Shown piece by piece: positions 6,718-14,528 of a stretch of 15,704 nt of DNA. The stretch is from JBFWQM01 sp050249455 (GTDB taxonomy: Bacteria; Pseudomonadota; Alphaproteobacteria; MPNO01; VGEU01). The notes below the pieces were generated by a model. It was not told the DNA's origin. It did no database searches and saw only the letters and a program-made list of their open reading frames with translations. The first letter of the stretch is position 1. Every line of letters starts with the position of its first letter. The DNA is taken from assembly GCA_050249455.1 (NCBI GenBank), contig JBFWQM010000121.1:1-15704 (forward strand), given 5' to 3'. The translations under genes and the position numbers were made by a program.

Positions 6718-7805
6718 GCCGGCGCCCGCGACGGGCGGTCGAGGCGGATGCGGTAGCGCGCCAGCGCATCCGCCGCCAGCAGCAGGAACAGCAGCAGCCC
6801 CTGGAACACGCCCGACACCGCCGGCGGCACGCCCATGTCCATCTGCGCCGTCTCCGCCCCGATGTAGAGGAGCGCCATCAGGATGCTGGCCGCCAGCACG
6901 CCGAGCGGGTTGAGCCGGCCCAGGAAGGCGACGATGATCGCCGCGAAGCCGTAGCCGGGCGAGATGGTGGGCAGGAGCTGGCCGATCGGCCCCGCGACCT
7001 CGCCGAGCCCGGCGAGCCCCGCCGCGCCGCCGGCGAGCAGGAAAGACACCCACACCACGCGGTTGCGGCTGAAACCGGCATAGCGCGCCGCCGCCTCGGC
7101 ACTGCCGACGACGCGGACCTGGAAGCCGAGCAGGCTGTGGCGCATCACCACCCAGGCCGCCGCGACCGCAAGCGGGGCCAGCAGCACGCCGAGATGCAGC
7201 CGGGTGCCGGCGACCAGCAGCGGCAGGGTCGCTTCGGGGTCGAACTGGCGCGATTCGGGAAACCGGAAGCCGGCCGGGTCGCGCCACGGCCCGTGCACCA
7301 GCCAGCCGAGCAGCAGCACGGCGACGTAGGACAGCATCAGGCTGGTCAGGATCTCGTTGGCCTCGAACCTGGTCTTGAGGAACGCGGGGATCGCGCCCCA
7401 CGCCATGCCGCCCGCGGCGCCGGCCAGCACCATCGCGGGCAGGAGCCACGGCCCGCCTTCGCCGTGGAAGGCGAGCGCGAGCCCGCCGCCGCACACCGCG
7501 CCGGCCGTGAGCTGCCCCTCGGCGCCGATGTTCCAGACGTTGCCGCGGAAGCCGATGGCGAGCCCGACCGCGCACAGGCACAAGGGCGTCGCCTTCACCG
7601 CGAGCTCCGCCAGGCCGTAGGCGGTGAGGAACGGCTTTACGAAGTAGCTGTGGAACGCGGCCGCCGGGTCGTGGCCGATCAGCGCGAACAGCACGATGCC
7701 GAACAGCGCGGTCAGCGCCGCCGCGGCGACCGGCGCCAGCACCAGGAGCGCGCGCGACGGCGCCGGCCGCGGCTCGAGCCTAAGCCGCATCGGCGTCCGC
7801 CGCAT
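6714..7805 (-). CDS. ABC transporter permease, BMP/nucleoside type, subunit 1
   Basis: An inner-membrane permease of 363 residues from this start. A first helix lies at about 20-42, and the family signature FRGNVWNIGAEGQLTAGA lies at 86-103, as in NupP/YufP-like nucleoside permeases. Many further hydrophobic helices follow. Two ATG starts compete: 7805, which overlaps the end of the ATPase gene by 26 nt, and 7790 (MRLRLEPRP...), which overlaps it by 11 nt. Neither has a clear Shine-Dalgarno site, so translation is probably coupled to the ATPase. Its stop overlaps the start of permease 2 by 4 nt. It pairs with permease 2 to form the pore of the importer. Confidence 0.92.
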   Translation of the reverse strand: MRRTPMRLRLEPRPAPSRALLVLAPVAAAALTALFGIVLFALIGHDPAAAFHSYFVKPFLTAYGLAELAVKATPLCLCAVGLAIGFRGNVWNIGAEGQLTAGAVCGGGLALAFHGEGGPWLLPAMVLAGAAGGMAWGAIPAFLKTRFEANEILTSLMLSYVAVLLLGWLVHGPWRDPAGFRFPESRQFDPEATLPLLVAGTRLHLGVLLAPLAVAAAWVVMRHSLLGFQVRVVGSAEAAARYAGFSRNRVVWVSFLLAGGAAGLAGLGEVAGPIGQLLPTISPGYGFAAIIVAFLGRLNPLGVLAASILMALLYIGAETAQMDMGVPPAVSGVFQGLLLFLLLAADALARYRIRLDRPSRAPA

Positions 7806-9309
7806 CGTCGTGGCCGCCCATCAACAGGCCGATCTCCGCGATGGTCGCGGTCGCGGTGGACAGCGGCGGCGACAGCCGGCCGCGATGCAGCACGGCGATG
7901 CGGCCGGCGATCTCGAACAACTCGTCGAGATCCTCCGACACCACGACCACGGCCGCGCCGCCGGCGGCGAGGTCGAGGATCGCCTGGCGGATCGCGGCGC
8001 TGGCCGCGACGTCGACGCCCCAGGTCGGATGGGCGGCGATCAGCACGCGCGGCGACGGCGCTACCTCGCGCCCGACGATGAACTTCTGCAGGTTGCCGCC
8101 AGACAGGGTGCGTGCCGCCGCGTCCGGGCCGCGGCAGACCACGCCGAAGCGGTCGATCACCGCGGCGGCCGCGCGGCGGACCGCGGCGTGGCGCACGATG
8201 CCCCAGCGCACGAGGCCGCCGCCGGCAGCGGTCAGCAGCATGTTGTCGGCCAGCGCCATCTCCGCCACCGCGCCGCGGTCGATCCGCTCCTCCGGCACGA
8301 AGGCGAGGCCGAGGCGGCGGCGCGCCGCCGCGCCCAGCCGGCCGGCCGGCGTGCCGGCGATGACGACGGCGTCCGCACCGGCCGCCGTGCGCTCGCCCGA
8401 CAGGGCCGACAGCAGCTCGGTCTGGCCGTTGCCGGCGACGCCGGCGATGCCGAGGATCTCGCCGCCCTTCAGCGCGAAGCCAATGGCGTCGAGCGCGACG
8501 CCGAACGGGGCGTCGGGCGGCAGCGACAGGCCGCGCACGACGAACAGCGGCTCCGGGGTCGTCGCGTGCGCCCGCGCGGTCGGCGCCGCGACGTTGCGCC
8601 CGACCATCATCTCGGCGAGCCGCGCCGGCGTCTCCTCGCGCGGGCGGCAGGCGGCGACGACCCGGCCGCCGCGCAGCACGGTGGCGACGTCGCAATGGGT
8701 CCTGATCTCCGCCAGCTTGTGGCTGATGAACAGCACGCTGCGGCCCTCGGCGGCGAAGCGCGCCACGGTGTCGAACAGCCGGTCCGATTCCTGCGGCGTC
8801 AGCACCGAGGTCGGCTCGTCGAGGATCAGCAGCTCGGCATCCTGCAGCAGGCAGCGCACGATCTCCACCCGCTGGCGTTCGCCGACCGACAGCGCATGGA
8901 CGTGGCGCTGCGGATGGACGGCGAGGCCGTAGCGGTCGGCCGTCGCGGCGATGCGCGCGGCGAGCGCGCGGCCGCCGGCGACGCCGAGGCCGAGCGCCAC
9001 GTTCTCCGTCACCGTCAGCGAGTCGAACAGGTTGAAGTGCTGGAACACCATGCCGATGCCGAGCGCGCGCGCCGCCGCCGGGGAGGCGACCGCGACCGGC
9101 CGGCCGTGCCACAGGATGTCGCCGGCATCGGGGCGCGCCAGACCGTAGACCACCTTCATCAGGGTGGACTTGCCCGCCCCGTTCTCGCCCAGCAGCGCGT
9201 GGACCTCGCCCGGCATGACGGCCAGCGACACGTCGTCGTTGGCCACCACGCCCGGGTAGCGCTTGGTGATGCCCCGGAGCGCGAGCCGGGGCGGCGGGGA
9301 CGGCGTCAT
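7780..9309 (-). CDS. ABC transporter ATP-binding protein, double-domain, BMP/nucleoside type
   Basis: A 509-residue cytoplasmic ATPase with two fused nucleotide-binding domains, the usual form for BMP and sugar (CUT2-like) importers. Domain 1 has Walker A GENGAGKS (41-48), signature LSVGE (140-144), Walker B LLILDEPT (160-167) and switch histidine H197. Domain 2 (from about 255) has the degenerate Walker A GVAGNGQTEL (290-299), an intact signature LSGGN (402-406) and a Walker-B-like LIAAHPTWGVD (423-433) that lacks the usual DE pair. Asymmetric degeneration of the second site is normal in NupO/YufO-like proteins. It is the first gene of the importer operon. No Shine-Dalgarno site is visible before the ATG, so the mRNA may be leaderless or use another initiation mode. 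Confidence 0.95.
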   Translation of the reverse strand: MTPSPPPRLALRGITKRYPGVVANDDVSLAVMPGEVHALLGENGAGKSTLMKVVYGLARPDAGDILWHGRPVAVASPAAARALGIGMVFQHFNLFDSLTVTENVALGLGVAGGRALAARIAATADRYGLAVHPQRHVHALSVGERQRVEIVRCLLQDAELLILDEPTSVLTPQESDRLFDTVARFAAEGRSVLFISHKLAEIRTHCDVATVLRGGRVVAACRPREETPARLAEMMVGRNVAAPTARAHATTPEPLFVVRGLSLPPDAPFGVALDAIGFALKGGEILGIAGVAGNGQTELLSALSGERTAAGADAVVIAGTPAGRLGAAARRRLGLAFVPEERIDRGAVAEMALADNMLLTAAGGGLVRWGIVRHAAVRRAAAAVIDRFGVVCRGPDAAARTLSGGNLQKFIVGREVAPSPRVLIAAHPTWGVDVAASAAIRQAILDLAAGGAAVVVVSEDLDELFEIAGRIAVLHRGRLSPPLSTATATIAEIGLLMGGHDDAADADAA

Positions 9310-9399
9310 CGCGTTGTGGTAGGCGATTTCGCCCCGCTTGACCAGCCGCCGGCCGGGCGGTCTTTATTCCGCGACCGTCGATTGTCCCGGAGCCCGCGC
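9310..9399. promoter_or_regulatory. Divergent promoter region between the BMP importer operon and gpt
   Basis: The 90 bp between the two divergent starts must serve both transcription units. Towards gpt, TTGACC (9338-9343) lies 18 bp before CTTTAT (9362-9367), a plausible sigma70-like pair that would start transcription near 9374. Towards the importer I find no clear pair. I also see no PurR-like palindrome or purine-riboswitch core, and the leader is too short for a purine riboswitch. Confidence 0.45.
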
Positions 9400-9891
9400 A
9401 TGACCGAAGCCGCCACCCCCTACCAGAAGGGCTTCCCGGTGTCGTGGGACCAGCTGCACCGCGACGCCCGCGCGCTGGCCTGGCGGCTGGCCGACAAGGG
9501 GCCGTGGAGCGGCATCGTGGCGGTGACGCGCGGCGGGCTGGTGCCGGCGGCCATCGTGGCGCGCGAGCTGGAGGTGCGCCTGATCGACACCATCTGCATC
9601 TCGAGCTACGACCACCAGAGCCAGGGCGGGCTTGCACTCCTGAAGCCGCCGGCGCTGGCCGGCGACGGCATCCTGATCATCGACGACCTGGTCGATACCG
9701 GAAAGACGGCGCGCCTGGTGCGCGAGAAGCTGCCGGCGGCGCACTTCGCCACCGTCTACGCCAAGCCGGCCGGCCGGCCGGTGGTGGACACCTACATCAC
9801 CGAGGTGAGCCAGGACACCTGGATCTTCTTCCCGTGGGACACCGAGCTGCAGTTCGTGCAGCCGATCGCTAAGGCAGGATCGGGGAAGTAA
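9400..9891 (+). CDS. gpt: Xanthine-guanine phosphoribosyltransferase (Gpt)
   Basis: A 163-residue cytosolic enzyme that joins xanthine, guanine or, less well, hypoxanthine to PRPP to give XMP, GMP or IMP. The E. coli enzyme has 152 residues and is strongly similar in recalled sequence. Shared elements are GIVAVTRGGLVPAAIVAREL (38-57), DTICISSYDHQ (63-73), the PRPP loop ILIIDDLVDTGKTA (91-104), AKPAGRPVVDTY (121-132) and the end QDTWIFFPWD (138-147). GGAG (9389-9392) is 7 nt before the ATG. The much longer open frame upstream of this ATG runs antisense through the ATPase gene and is not coding. The gene is divergent from a BMP-type importer, which suggests that uptake and salvage of purines are coordinated. 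Confidence 0.96.
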   Translation: MTEAATPYQKGFPVSWDQLHRDARALAWRLADKGPWSGIVAVTRGGLVPAAIVARELEVRLIDTICISSYDHQSQGGLALLKPPALAGDGILIIDDLVDTGKTARLVREKLPAAHFATVYAKPAGRPVVDTYITEVSQDTWIFFPWDTELQFVQPIAKAGSGK

Positions 9892-9919
9892 GACGCGGGT
9901 TAGATCGCGAGGCGGAGAG

Positions 9920-9970
9920 GCCCCCTCCCCCACCCCCCTCTCCTCGTGGGAGGGGGGTGGGGGAGGGGGC
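9920..9970. terminator. Long perfect C-rich/G-rich inverted repeat, probable bidirectional terminator
   Basis: Two perfect 21-bp arms (9920-9940 and 9950-9970) flank a 9-nt loop. They sit in the 102 bp between convergent gpt (stop 9891) and the chemoreceptor gene (stop 9994). The hairpin can form in transcripts of either direction. No T-tract follows on either side, so intrinsic termination would depend on the stem alone or on Rho. The right arm consists of runs of G separated by single bases. Confidence 0.6.
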
Positions 9971-9993
9971 GCCTCCGGGTCCGGTGAGCAGAC

Positions 9994-12087
9994 CTACGCC
10001 GCCCGCACCTTCTGCAGGAAGTTCTCCACCTCGCGGCGGAGGTCCTTGGACTGGTCGGTCAGGGTGCCGGCGGCGGTCAGCACCTGGTTGGCCGCCGCGC
10101 CGGTGTCGGAGGCGGCCTGGCTGACGCCGTCAATGTTCGACGAGACCTGCTGGGTGCCGCTGGCGGCCTGCTGCACGTTCTCGGCGATCTCGCGGGTGGC
10201 CGAGCCCTGCTGCTCCACCGCACTGGCGATCGCGGTCGCGATGGCGTTGATCTGGGCGATCGTCTCGCCGATCGACTTGATCGCGCCGACCGCCTCACCG
10301 GTCGCGCCCTGGATCGCCGAGATCTGGCCCGAGATCTCCTCGGTCGCCTTCGCGGTCTGGTTGGCCAGCGTCTTGACCTCGCTGGCGACCACCGCGAAGC
10401 CCTTGCCGGCCTCGCCGGCGCGCGCCGCCTCGATCGTGGCGTTGAGCGCCAGCAGGTTGGTCTGGCTCGCGATGTCGTTGATCAGGCTGACCACAGCGCC
10501 GATCCGGTTGGCGGCCTCCGCCAGGCCCTGCACCTTGTCGTTGGTGCGCGCCGCCTCGCTGACCGCGCCCTGGGCGATCTGGGAGGACTGGGCGACCTGC
10601 CGCGTGATCTCCTGCACCGAGGCGGCGAGCTGCTCCGATGCCGACGCCACCGTCTGCACGTTGGCGGACGCCTCCTCCGACGCGGCGGCGACGGCGGTGG
10701 ACTGCTGGCGGGTCTGCTCCGCGGCCGCCATCATCGCCTGGGCGATCGATTCCATCCGCTCGGCGGATTCGCCGAGCTGGCCGATGACGCCGCCGACGCT
10801 GGCCTCGAAATCGGTCGCCAGCGCCTGCAGCTCGGCCTTGCGCTGGGCCTGCGCCTGCTGCTCGGCCTCCGCCTTTTCGTTGGTGCGCCGGGATTCCTCC
10901 TCCGCGGCGCGCGCGGCGGCGGCCTGCTGCTCGGCCTGCAGGCGCTCGGCCTGGATCATGCTGGTCTTGAACACCTCGACCGTCTTCGCCATCGCGCCCA
11001 CCTCGTCGCGCCGCCACGTGTCGGGCACGGCGACGGTCTTGTCGCCGCCAGCCAGCGCGCGCATCACCGCGGTCATGCGGGCGATCGGGCGGGCGATACC
11101 GCGACCGATGAAGAAGGCGAGCAATGCGCCGATCACGATCGCCGCCACGGCGGTGGCGATGAACACGTCCGTGGACTCGTCGAGCGAACGGTCGACCTGG
11201 GCGTAGACGGCAGCCTGGTTGGCGCGCGCGCCGTCGACCACTTCCTGCAAGTTCCGGCGGCCGACCGCCGCGGTCTTCAGGATCTTCGGGCTGATGACGG
11301 TGTTGATCTCGCGGTCGTGCGCCTGGACCTGCTTGACGATCCCGAAATAGGTCTGCAGGTCGGTGCGCAGGGTCTTCACCGCGGCCTGCGCCGGCTGGCC
11401 GTCCAGCGAGTTCTCGAGGAGCTGCAGCGAGCGGTCGGCCATGGTGCCGGACGTCTCGGCCTGCTTCGCACGCTCGGCGTCGTTGCGCGCCAGCGCGATG
11501 TTGACGTCGAGCTGGTACTTGTTGACCCGCGCCAGCGTCGCCTGGGCCATCGTCGCCTGGTCGGAATCGACGATGCGGCCGATCACGTCCTCCAGCCCCT
11601 TCTGCAGCTTGACGCCGAGCGGGTCGAGCTGCTCGCGGATCAGCTTGTCCATCTCCATGCGCCGCTGCTTGGAGACGGCGAAGCCGGAGACGTAGTCATC
11701 GACCGTGCCGACGGCCTCGGCGAGCTTCTGCGCGCGTTCCGGGTTGCGCACGTTGGCCTGGGCCGCGACCAGCTTGTCCTTGAGGTCCTGGGCGGTCTTG
11801 TCGAATTCGGCGGCACTCTCGGCATTGGGCGCGCTGTTGAAGCGCACCGCCACGCGCCGCAGGTCGTTGTAGCTACGGTCGGCGTCCAGCGCCTCGATCG
11901 CCGCGGTCGCGCCGTCCTGTATGCCGTCCACCTCGACGTCCAGGCGCGCGAAATTGTTCACCGCGAAGCCGCCCAGCGCCGCGACGAACGCGAGGACGAG
12001 GCCGAAGCCGATGCCGGTCTTGACGATGACGCCGAGGTTGGCGAAGGCGGCGACGGGGCCGCGGCGGGCGGGAGCGGGACTATCCAT
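9994..12087 (-). CDS. Methyl-accepting chemotaxis protein with large periplasmic helical sensor
   Basis: A 697-residue transmembrane chemoreceptor from the ATG at 12085-12087. TM1 is at about 24-45. A periplasmic, all-helical region of about 260 residues follows, by size and predicted helicity like an HBM (helical bimodular) sensor. TM2 is at about 309-330, then HAMP (about 330-385) and a long signalling coiled coil. The CheA/CheW-contact tip lies around 544-568, with NATIEAARAGEAGKGFAVVA. About 140 residues follow the tip, suggesting the 38H class common in alphaproteobacteria. The chain ends ENFLQKVRAA without a CheR/CheB-tethering pentapeptide. Longer starts exist (TTG 12159, ATG 12153 and 12147), but their extra N-terminus is not receptor-like. 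No strong ribosome site separates the choices. It is divergent from the Liv-type importer. Confidence 0.93.
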   Translation of the reverse strand: MDSPAPARRGPVAAFANLGVIVKTGIGFGLVLAFVAALGGFAVNNFARLDVEVDGIQDGATAAIEALDADRSYNDLRRVAVRFNSAPNAESAAEFDKTAQDLKDKLVAAQANVRNPERAQKLAEAVGTVDDYVSGFAVSKQRRMEMDKLIREQLDPLGVKLQKGLEDVIGRIVDSDQATMAQATLARVNKYQLDVNIALARNDAERAKQAETSGTMADRSLQLLENSLDGQPAQAAVKTLRTDLQTYFGIVKQVQAHDREINTVISPKILKTAAVGRRNLQEVVDGARANQAAVYAQVDRSLDESTDVFIATAVAAIVIGALLAFFIGRGIARPIARMTAVMRALAGGDKTVAVPDTWRRDEVGAMAKTVEVFKTSMIQAERLQAEQQAAAARAAEEESRRTNEKAEAEQQAQAQRKAELQALATDFEASVGGVIGQLGESAERMESIAQAMMAAAEQTRQQSTAVAAASEEASANVQTVASASEQLAASVQEITRQVAQSSQIAQGAVSEAARTNDKVQGLAEAANRIGAVVSLINDIASQTNLLALNATIEAARAGEAGKGFAVVASEVKTLANQTAKATEEISGQISAIQGATGEAVGAIKSIGETIAQINAIATAIASAVEQQGSATREIAENVQQAASGTQQVSSNIDGVSQAASDTGAAANQVLTAAGTLTDQSKDLRREVENFLQKVRAA

Positions 12088-12251
12088 GGCAGCGTAATCC
12101 GGCGTTATGAATCGGGAGGGGCTCAATCGGGCCGGCGCGCGGCGCATGCCCATAGGCAAGATATCTAAGGCTTCCGCGTGAATGAGCGGTTAAGCCGCCC
12201 GATCCGCGTGATTGCGTAGCCCGGTCCCCGCGGCGCCGGCGGGCGGCGCCA

Positions 12252-12280
12252 TTGAACCGTGTCGTTTTGGTGTCTATGAT
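12252..12280 (+). promoter_or_regulatory. Candidate sigma70-type promoter of the Liv operon
   Basis: TTGAAC (12252-12257) and TATGAT (12275-12280) are spaced by exactly 17 bp. The -10 box matches TATAAT at 5 of 6 bases and the -35 box matches TTGACA at 4 of 6. Transcription would start near 12287, leaving an untranslated leader of about 80 nt. This is the best promoter match in the window. Confidence 0.6.
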
Positions 12281-12317
12281 CGCGCGGCCCGGTGTCAGCG
12301 TAAGAATTGACCCGCCG

Positions 12318-12336
12318 CTGGGTCCGTCGGACCCAG
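12318..12336 (+). promoter_or_regulatory. Leader hairpin upstream of the Liv-type binding-protein gene
   Basis: CTGGGTCC (12318-12325) and GGACCCAG (12329-12336) form a perfect 8-bp stem with a 3-nt loop inside the predicted mRNA leader. The 3' arm runs into AGGAG (12335-12339). That AGGAG is too far from the ATG at 12368 to be its ribosome site; GGGAG at 12354-12358 is the likelier one. The hairpin may protect the mRNA or regulate it. Confidence 0.45.
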
Positions 12337-12367
12337 GAGAAGCGTCAATCGAAGGGAGACTCCCCCC

Positions 12368-13576
12368 ATGAAGCGAAGCGTCGTCGCGGTGCTTGCCGCC
12401 GCCGGAATCCTCGGTTCAGCACAGACCGTCTCCGCCCAGCGGAGCGACCCGTGCGCCGGCCCGATCGTGCTCGGCACGACGATCTCGGCCACCGGCACCA
12501 ACTCGACGCTGTCCGACAAGTGGATGAAGCTGACCGAGACGTTCCAGGAAGAGTTCAACAAGCAGGCCGGCGGCGTGAAGCTCTCCGCCTGCGGCGACAA
12601 GAAGGTGCCGCTGAAGTTCGTCATGTACGACGACCAGAGCGTGCCGGCGACCGCGGTCAGCCTGTTCGAGAAGATGGCGACCGTGGACAAGGTGGACCTG
12701 TTCGTCGGACCCGACTGGTCGACCCACGGCTTCCCGGTTTCGCAGATCTTCGAGAAGTACAAGATCCCCAGCGTGATGTCGAATGTCGCCACGCCGAAGG
12801 TCTACGAGCAAGGCTTCAAGTACATCGCCGGTATCGCGCTCGACGCCGCGACGTGGTCGCAGGCCTATTTCAACATGCTCGACACCGTGAACCCGAAGCC
12901 CAAGACGATCTTCTTCGTGGTCCACGACAACCTGATCGCCAAGACGGTCTTCGACATCCACAAGAAGGTGGCCCAGCAGAAGGGCATGAAGGTCGTGGGC
13001 GAGGAGACTTTCGCGCCGACCACCAAGGACTTCACCGGCGTCATCCTGAAGATGAAGGCGGCGAAGCCCGACGTGATCTACATCTCCTCGTTCGACGCGG
13101 TGTCGGTGCCGCTGATGCAGCAGATGCGCCAGCTCAAGGTCACCGCGATGGACGTCCACCACATCATGGCGACCGGCGCGATGGCCAAGCAGGTCAACCT
13201 GGAAGGGGTGACCGGCGAGGTCTACTGGCACGAAGGCATCAAGGGCCCGTATAGCGAGATCGCGGTCGCGGCGCTGCACAAGGCCGACGTGAACCTGTTC
13301 GACTACCTGTGGACCGGCGCGCGGCTGGACGCCTACTTCACGATGATCCAGGCGATCGAGCGGGCCGGCAAGGTCGACCGCGAGATGATCGCGGCCGAGC
13401 TGCGCAAGCCGGGCGCGGTGTGGCAGCGCCCGGGCGGCCCGTTCAAGCTGGGCCCCGGCGGCCTGTCCGAGATCGTCTCGTTCACCCACCAGATCCAGAA
13501 GGGCGTCCCCGTCATCGTGTGGCCGAAGGAGCAGGCGACCGGCCAGCTCACCTGGCCGTCGCCGACCTGGCAGTGA
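12368..13576 (+). CDS. Branched-chain-amino-acid-type ABC transporter substrate-binding protein
   Basis: A 402-residue periplasmic protein of the Peripla_BP_6 (LivJ/HAAT) class. A Sec signal peptide spans about 1-23 (ends QTVSA). The mature chain starts with a short Cys-containing lead (C29), then IVLGTTISATGTNSTLSDKW (33-52), the first strand and ligand loop. C75 could pair with C29. Further on, DLFVGPDWSTHGFPVSQIFEKYKIPSV is the region where the family contacts ligand, and QATGQLTWPSPTW near the C-terminus is a typical ending of this subgroup. GGGAG (12354-12358) lies 9 nt before the ATG. It heads an operon with LivH-type and LivM-LivG-type genes. Members of this class bind amino acids, amides, urea or aromatic acids, so the substrate stays open. 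Confidence 0.93.
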   Translation: MKRSVVAVLAAAGILGSAQTVSAQRSDPCAGPIVLGTTISATGTNSTLSDKWMKLTETFQEEFNKQAGGVKLSACGDKKVPLKFVMYDDQSVPATAVSLFEKMATVDKVDLFVGPDWSTHGFPVSQIFEKYKIPSVMSNVATPKVYEQGFKYIAGIALDAATWSQAYFNMLDTVNPKPKTIFFVVHDNLIAKTVFDIHKKVAQQKGMKVVGEETFAPTTKDFTGVILKMKAAKPDVIYISSFDAVSVPLMQQMRQLKVTAMDVHHIMATGAMAKQVNLEGVTGEVYWHEGIKGPYSEIAVAALHKADVNLFDYLWTGARLDAYFTMIQAIERAGKVDREMIAAELRKPGAVWQRPGGPFKLGPGGLSEIVSFTHQIQKGVPVIVWPKEQATGQLTWPSPTWQ

Positions 13577-13583
13577 CCGGCCT

Positions 13584-13609
13584 TCGGGCGGGCCGAGCGG
13601 CCCGCCCGA
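13584..13609 (+). terminator. Intercistronic hairpin between binding-protein and permease genes
   Basis: A perfect 11-bp stem (13584-13594 with 13599-13609) with loop GAGC starts 7 bp after the binding-protein stop. It is followed by TCCCTTTCT, a weak pyrimidine tail. Such hairpins after the first gene of importer operons commonly cause partial termination or shield the upstream mRNA, so the binding protein is made in excess over the permeases. That role is inferred here. Confidence 0.5.
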
Positions 13610-13655
13610 TCCCTTTCTACCCTCCCGCGTCGTCCTTCCTCACCGAGGTCACCCG

Positions 13656-14528
13656 ATGACCGCGATCATCGTCCAATTGATTATCGGCGGCGTGCTGCTG
13701 GGCGGCCTCTACACCCTGGTGGCGTTCGGGCTGTCGCTGATCTACGGCGTCGTGCGCATCCTCAACTTCGCGCACGGCACCTTGCTCGCCATCAGCGGCA
13801 TCGCCGCCAGCGTGCTGTTCGCCGCCTACGGCATCAATCCGGGGCTGATCGCGATCCTGCTGGTGCCGGCGTTCCTGGTGTTCGGCTATTTCCTCTACAC
13901 GCTGCTGCTGGAGCCGCTGAAGAAGCGCAACCCGATGGAGGCGACCGTCGGCACAGTGCTGGTGACGGTGGGCGTGCTGCTGATCATCTCGGACGTGGCG
14001 GCGCTGATCGCCGGCCCGACCACCAAGAACATCCCGCTGGAGGTCGCGATCTACGAGGTCGGCGGCGTCATCATCCAGCGGTCCGAGCTGTTCGTCCTGG
14101 GCGGCATCGCAGCGTTCACCGTCGCGCTGCATTTCTTCCTCAAGCACACCTGGTTCGGCCGCGCCATCCGCGCCGTGACGCAGGATCCCCTGGGCGCCAG
14201 CATCTGCGGCATCCGCTCGCGTTCGATCCACGCCTACACGGTGGCGTTCGGCTGCGGCATCGTGGCGGTCGCGGGCGTCCTCTACACGCTCAAGTTCCCG
14301 GTCGACCCCTATGGCGGCTTCGACCTGACGGTGAAGGCGTTCACCATCATCATCCTTGGCGGCATCGGCAACCTGGTCGGCGCGCTGTTCGCCGGCATCT
14401 TCCTCGGGCTCGCCGAGACCCTGGCCGGCTTCTACTGGGCCTCCGAATGGGCGCCGGGCGTCAGCATCATGCTGCTGCTGGCGATCCTGATCCTGTTCCC
14501 GCGCGGCCTTGCCTCGGTGAGGAAGTGA
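13656..14528 (+). CDS. Branched-chain-amino-acid-type ABC transporter permease, LivH type
   Basis: A 290-residue inner-membrane permease, the usual LivH length. The N-terminal signature GGLYTLVAFGLSLIYGVVR plus ILNFAHG spans 16-41. A cytoplasmic ATPase-contact loop reads GRAIRAVTQDPLGASICGI (168-186), and IIILGGIGNLVGALFAG (231-247) is the conserved late helix. GAGG (13645-13648) is 7 nt before the ATG. The stop overlaps the next start (TGATG, 1-nt shared), so translation with the LivM-LivG fusion is probably coupled. It should form the translocation pore with the LivM part of the next gene. Confidence 0.95.
   Translation: MTAIIVQLIIGGVLLGGLYTLVAFGLSLIYGVVRILNFAHGTLLAISGIAASVLFAAYGINPGLIAILLVPAFLVFGYFLYTLLLEPLKKRNPMEATVGTVLVTVGVLLIISDVAALIAGPTTKNIPLEVAIYEVGGVIIQRSELFVLGGIAAFTVALHFFLKHTWFGRAIRAVTQDPLGASICGIRSRSIHAYTVAFGCGIVAVAGVLYTLKFPVDPYGGFDLTVKAFTIIILGGIGNLVGALFAGIFLGLAETLAGFYWASEWAPGVSIMLLLAILILFPRGLASVRK

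Larger units (their letters stand above)
12088..12367. other. Divergent intergenic region between the chemoreceptor and Liv operon
   Basis: These 280 bp hold the Liv operon promoter (12252-12280), a leader hairpin (12318-12336) and a GC-rich dyad GGCGCCG/CGGCGCC (12232-12238, 12244-12250) just before the -35 box. The part towards the chemoreceptor (12088-12230) shows no promoter I can defend, neither sigma70-like nor the sigma28 TAAA/GCCGATAA type used by many chemotaxis genes. Confidence 0.5.

Noticed and set aside
7696..9399. Long plus-strand open frame that merges into the gpt frame
   Set aside because: It is antisense to the ATPase gene, is rich in R/A/G/D, and the Gpt homology begins exactly at the ATG at 9400 with a proper ribosome site.
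9310..9399. Purine riboswitch in front of the importer or gpt
   Set aside because: The space is too short and I see no conserved purine-aptamer core or three-way junction.
12088..12159. N-terminal extension of the chemoreceptor from TTG 12159 or ATG 12153/12147
   Set aside because: It would put about 20 extra, unusual residues before TM1 with no ribosome site; ATG 12087 gives a normal short cytoplasmic lead. Not fully excluded.
12416..13489. 357-codon minus-strand frame antisense to the Liv-type binding protein
   Set aside because: Its composition is typical of a high-GC shadow frame, and the plus strand encodes an unmistakable binding protein with a signal peptide.
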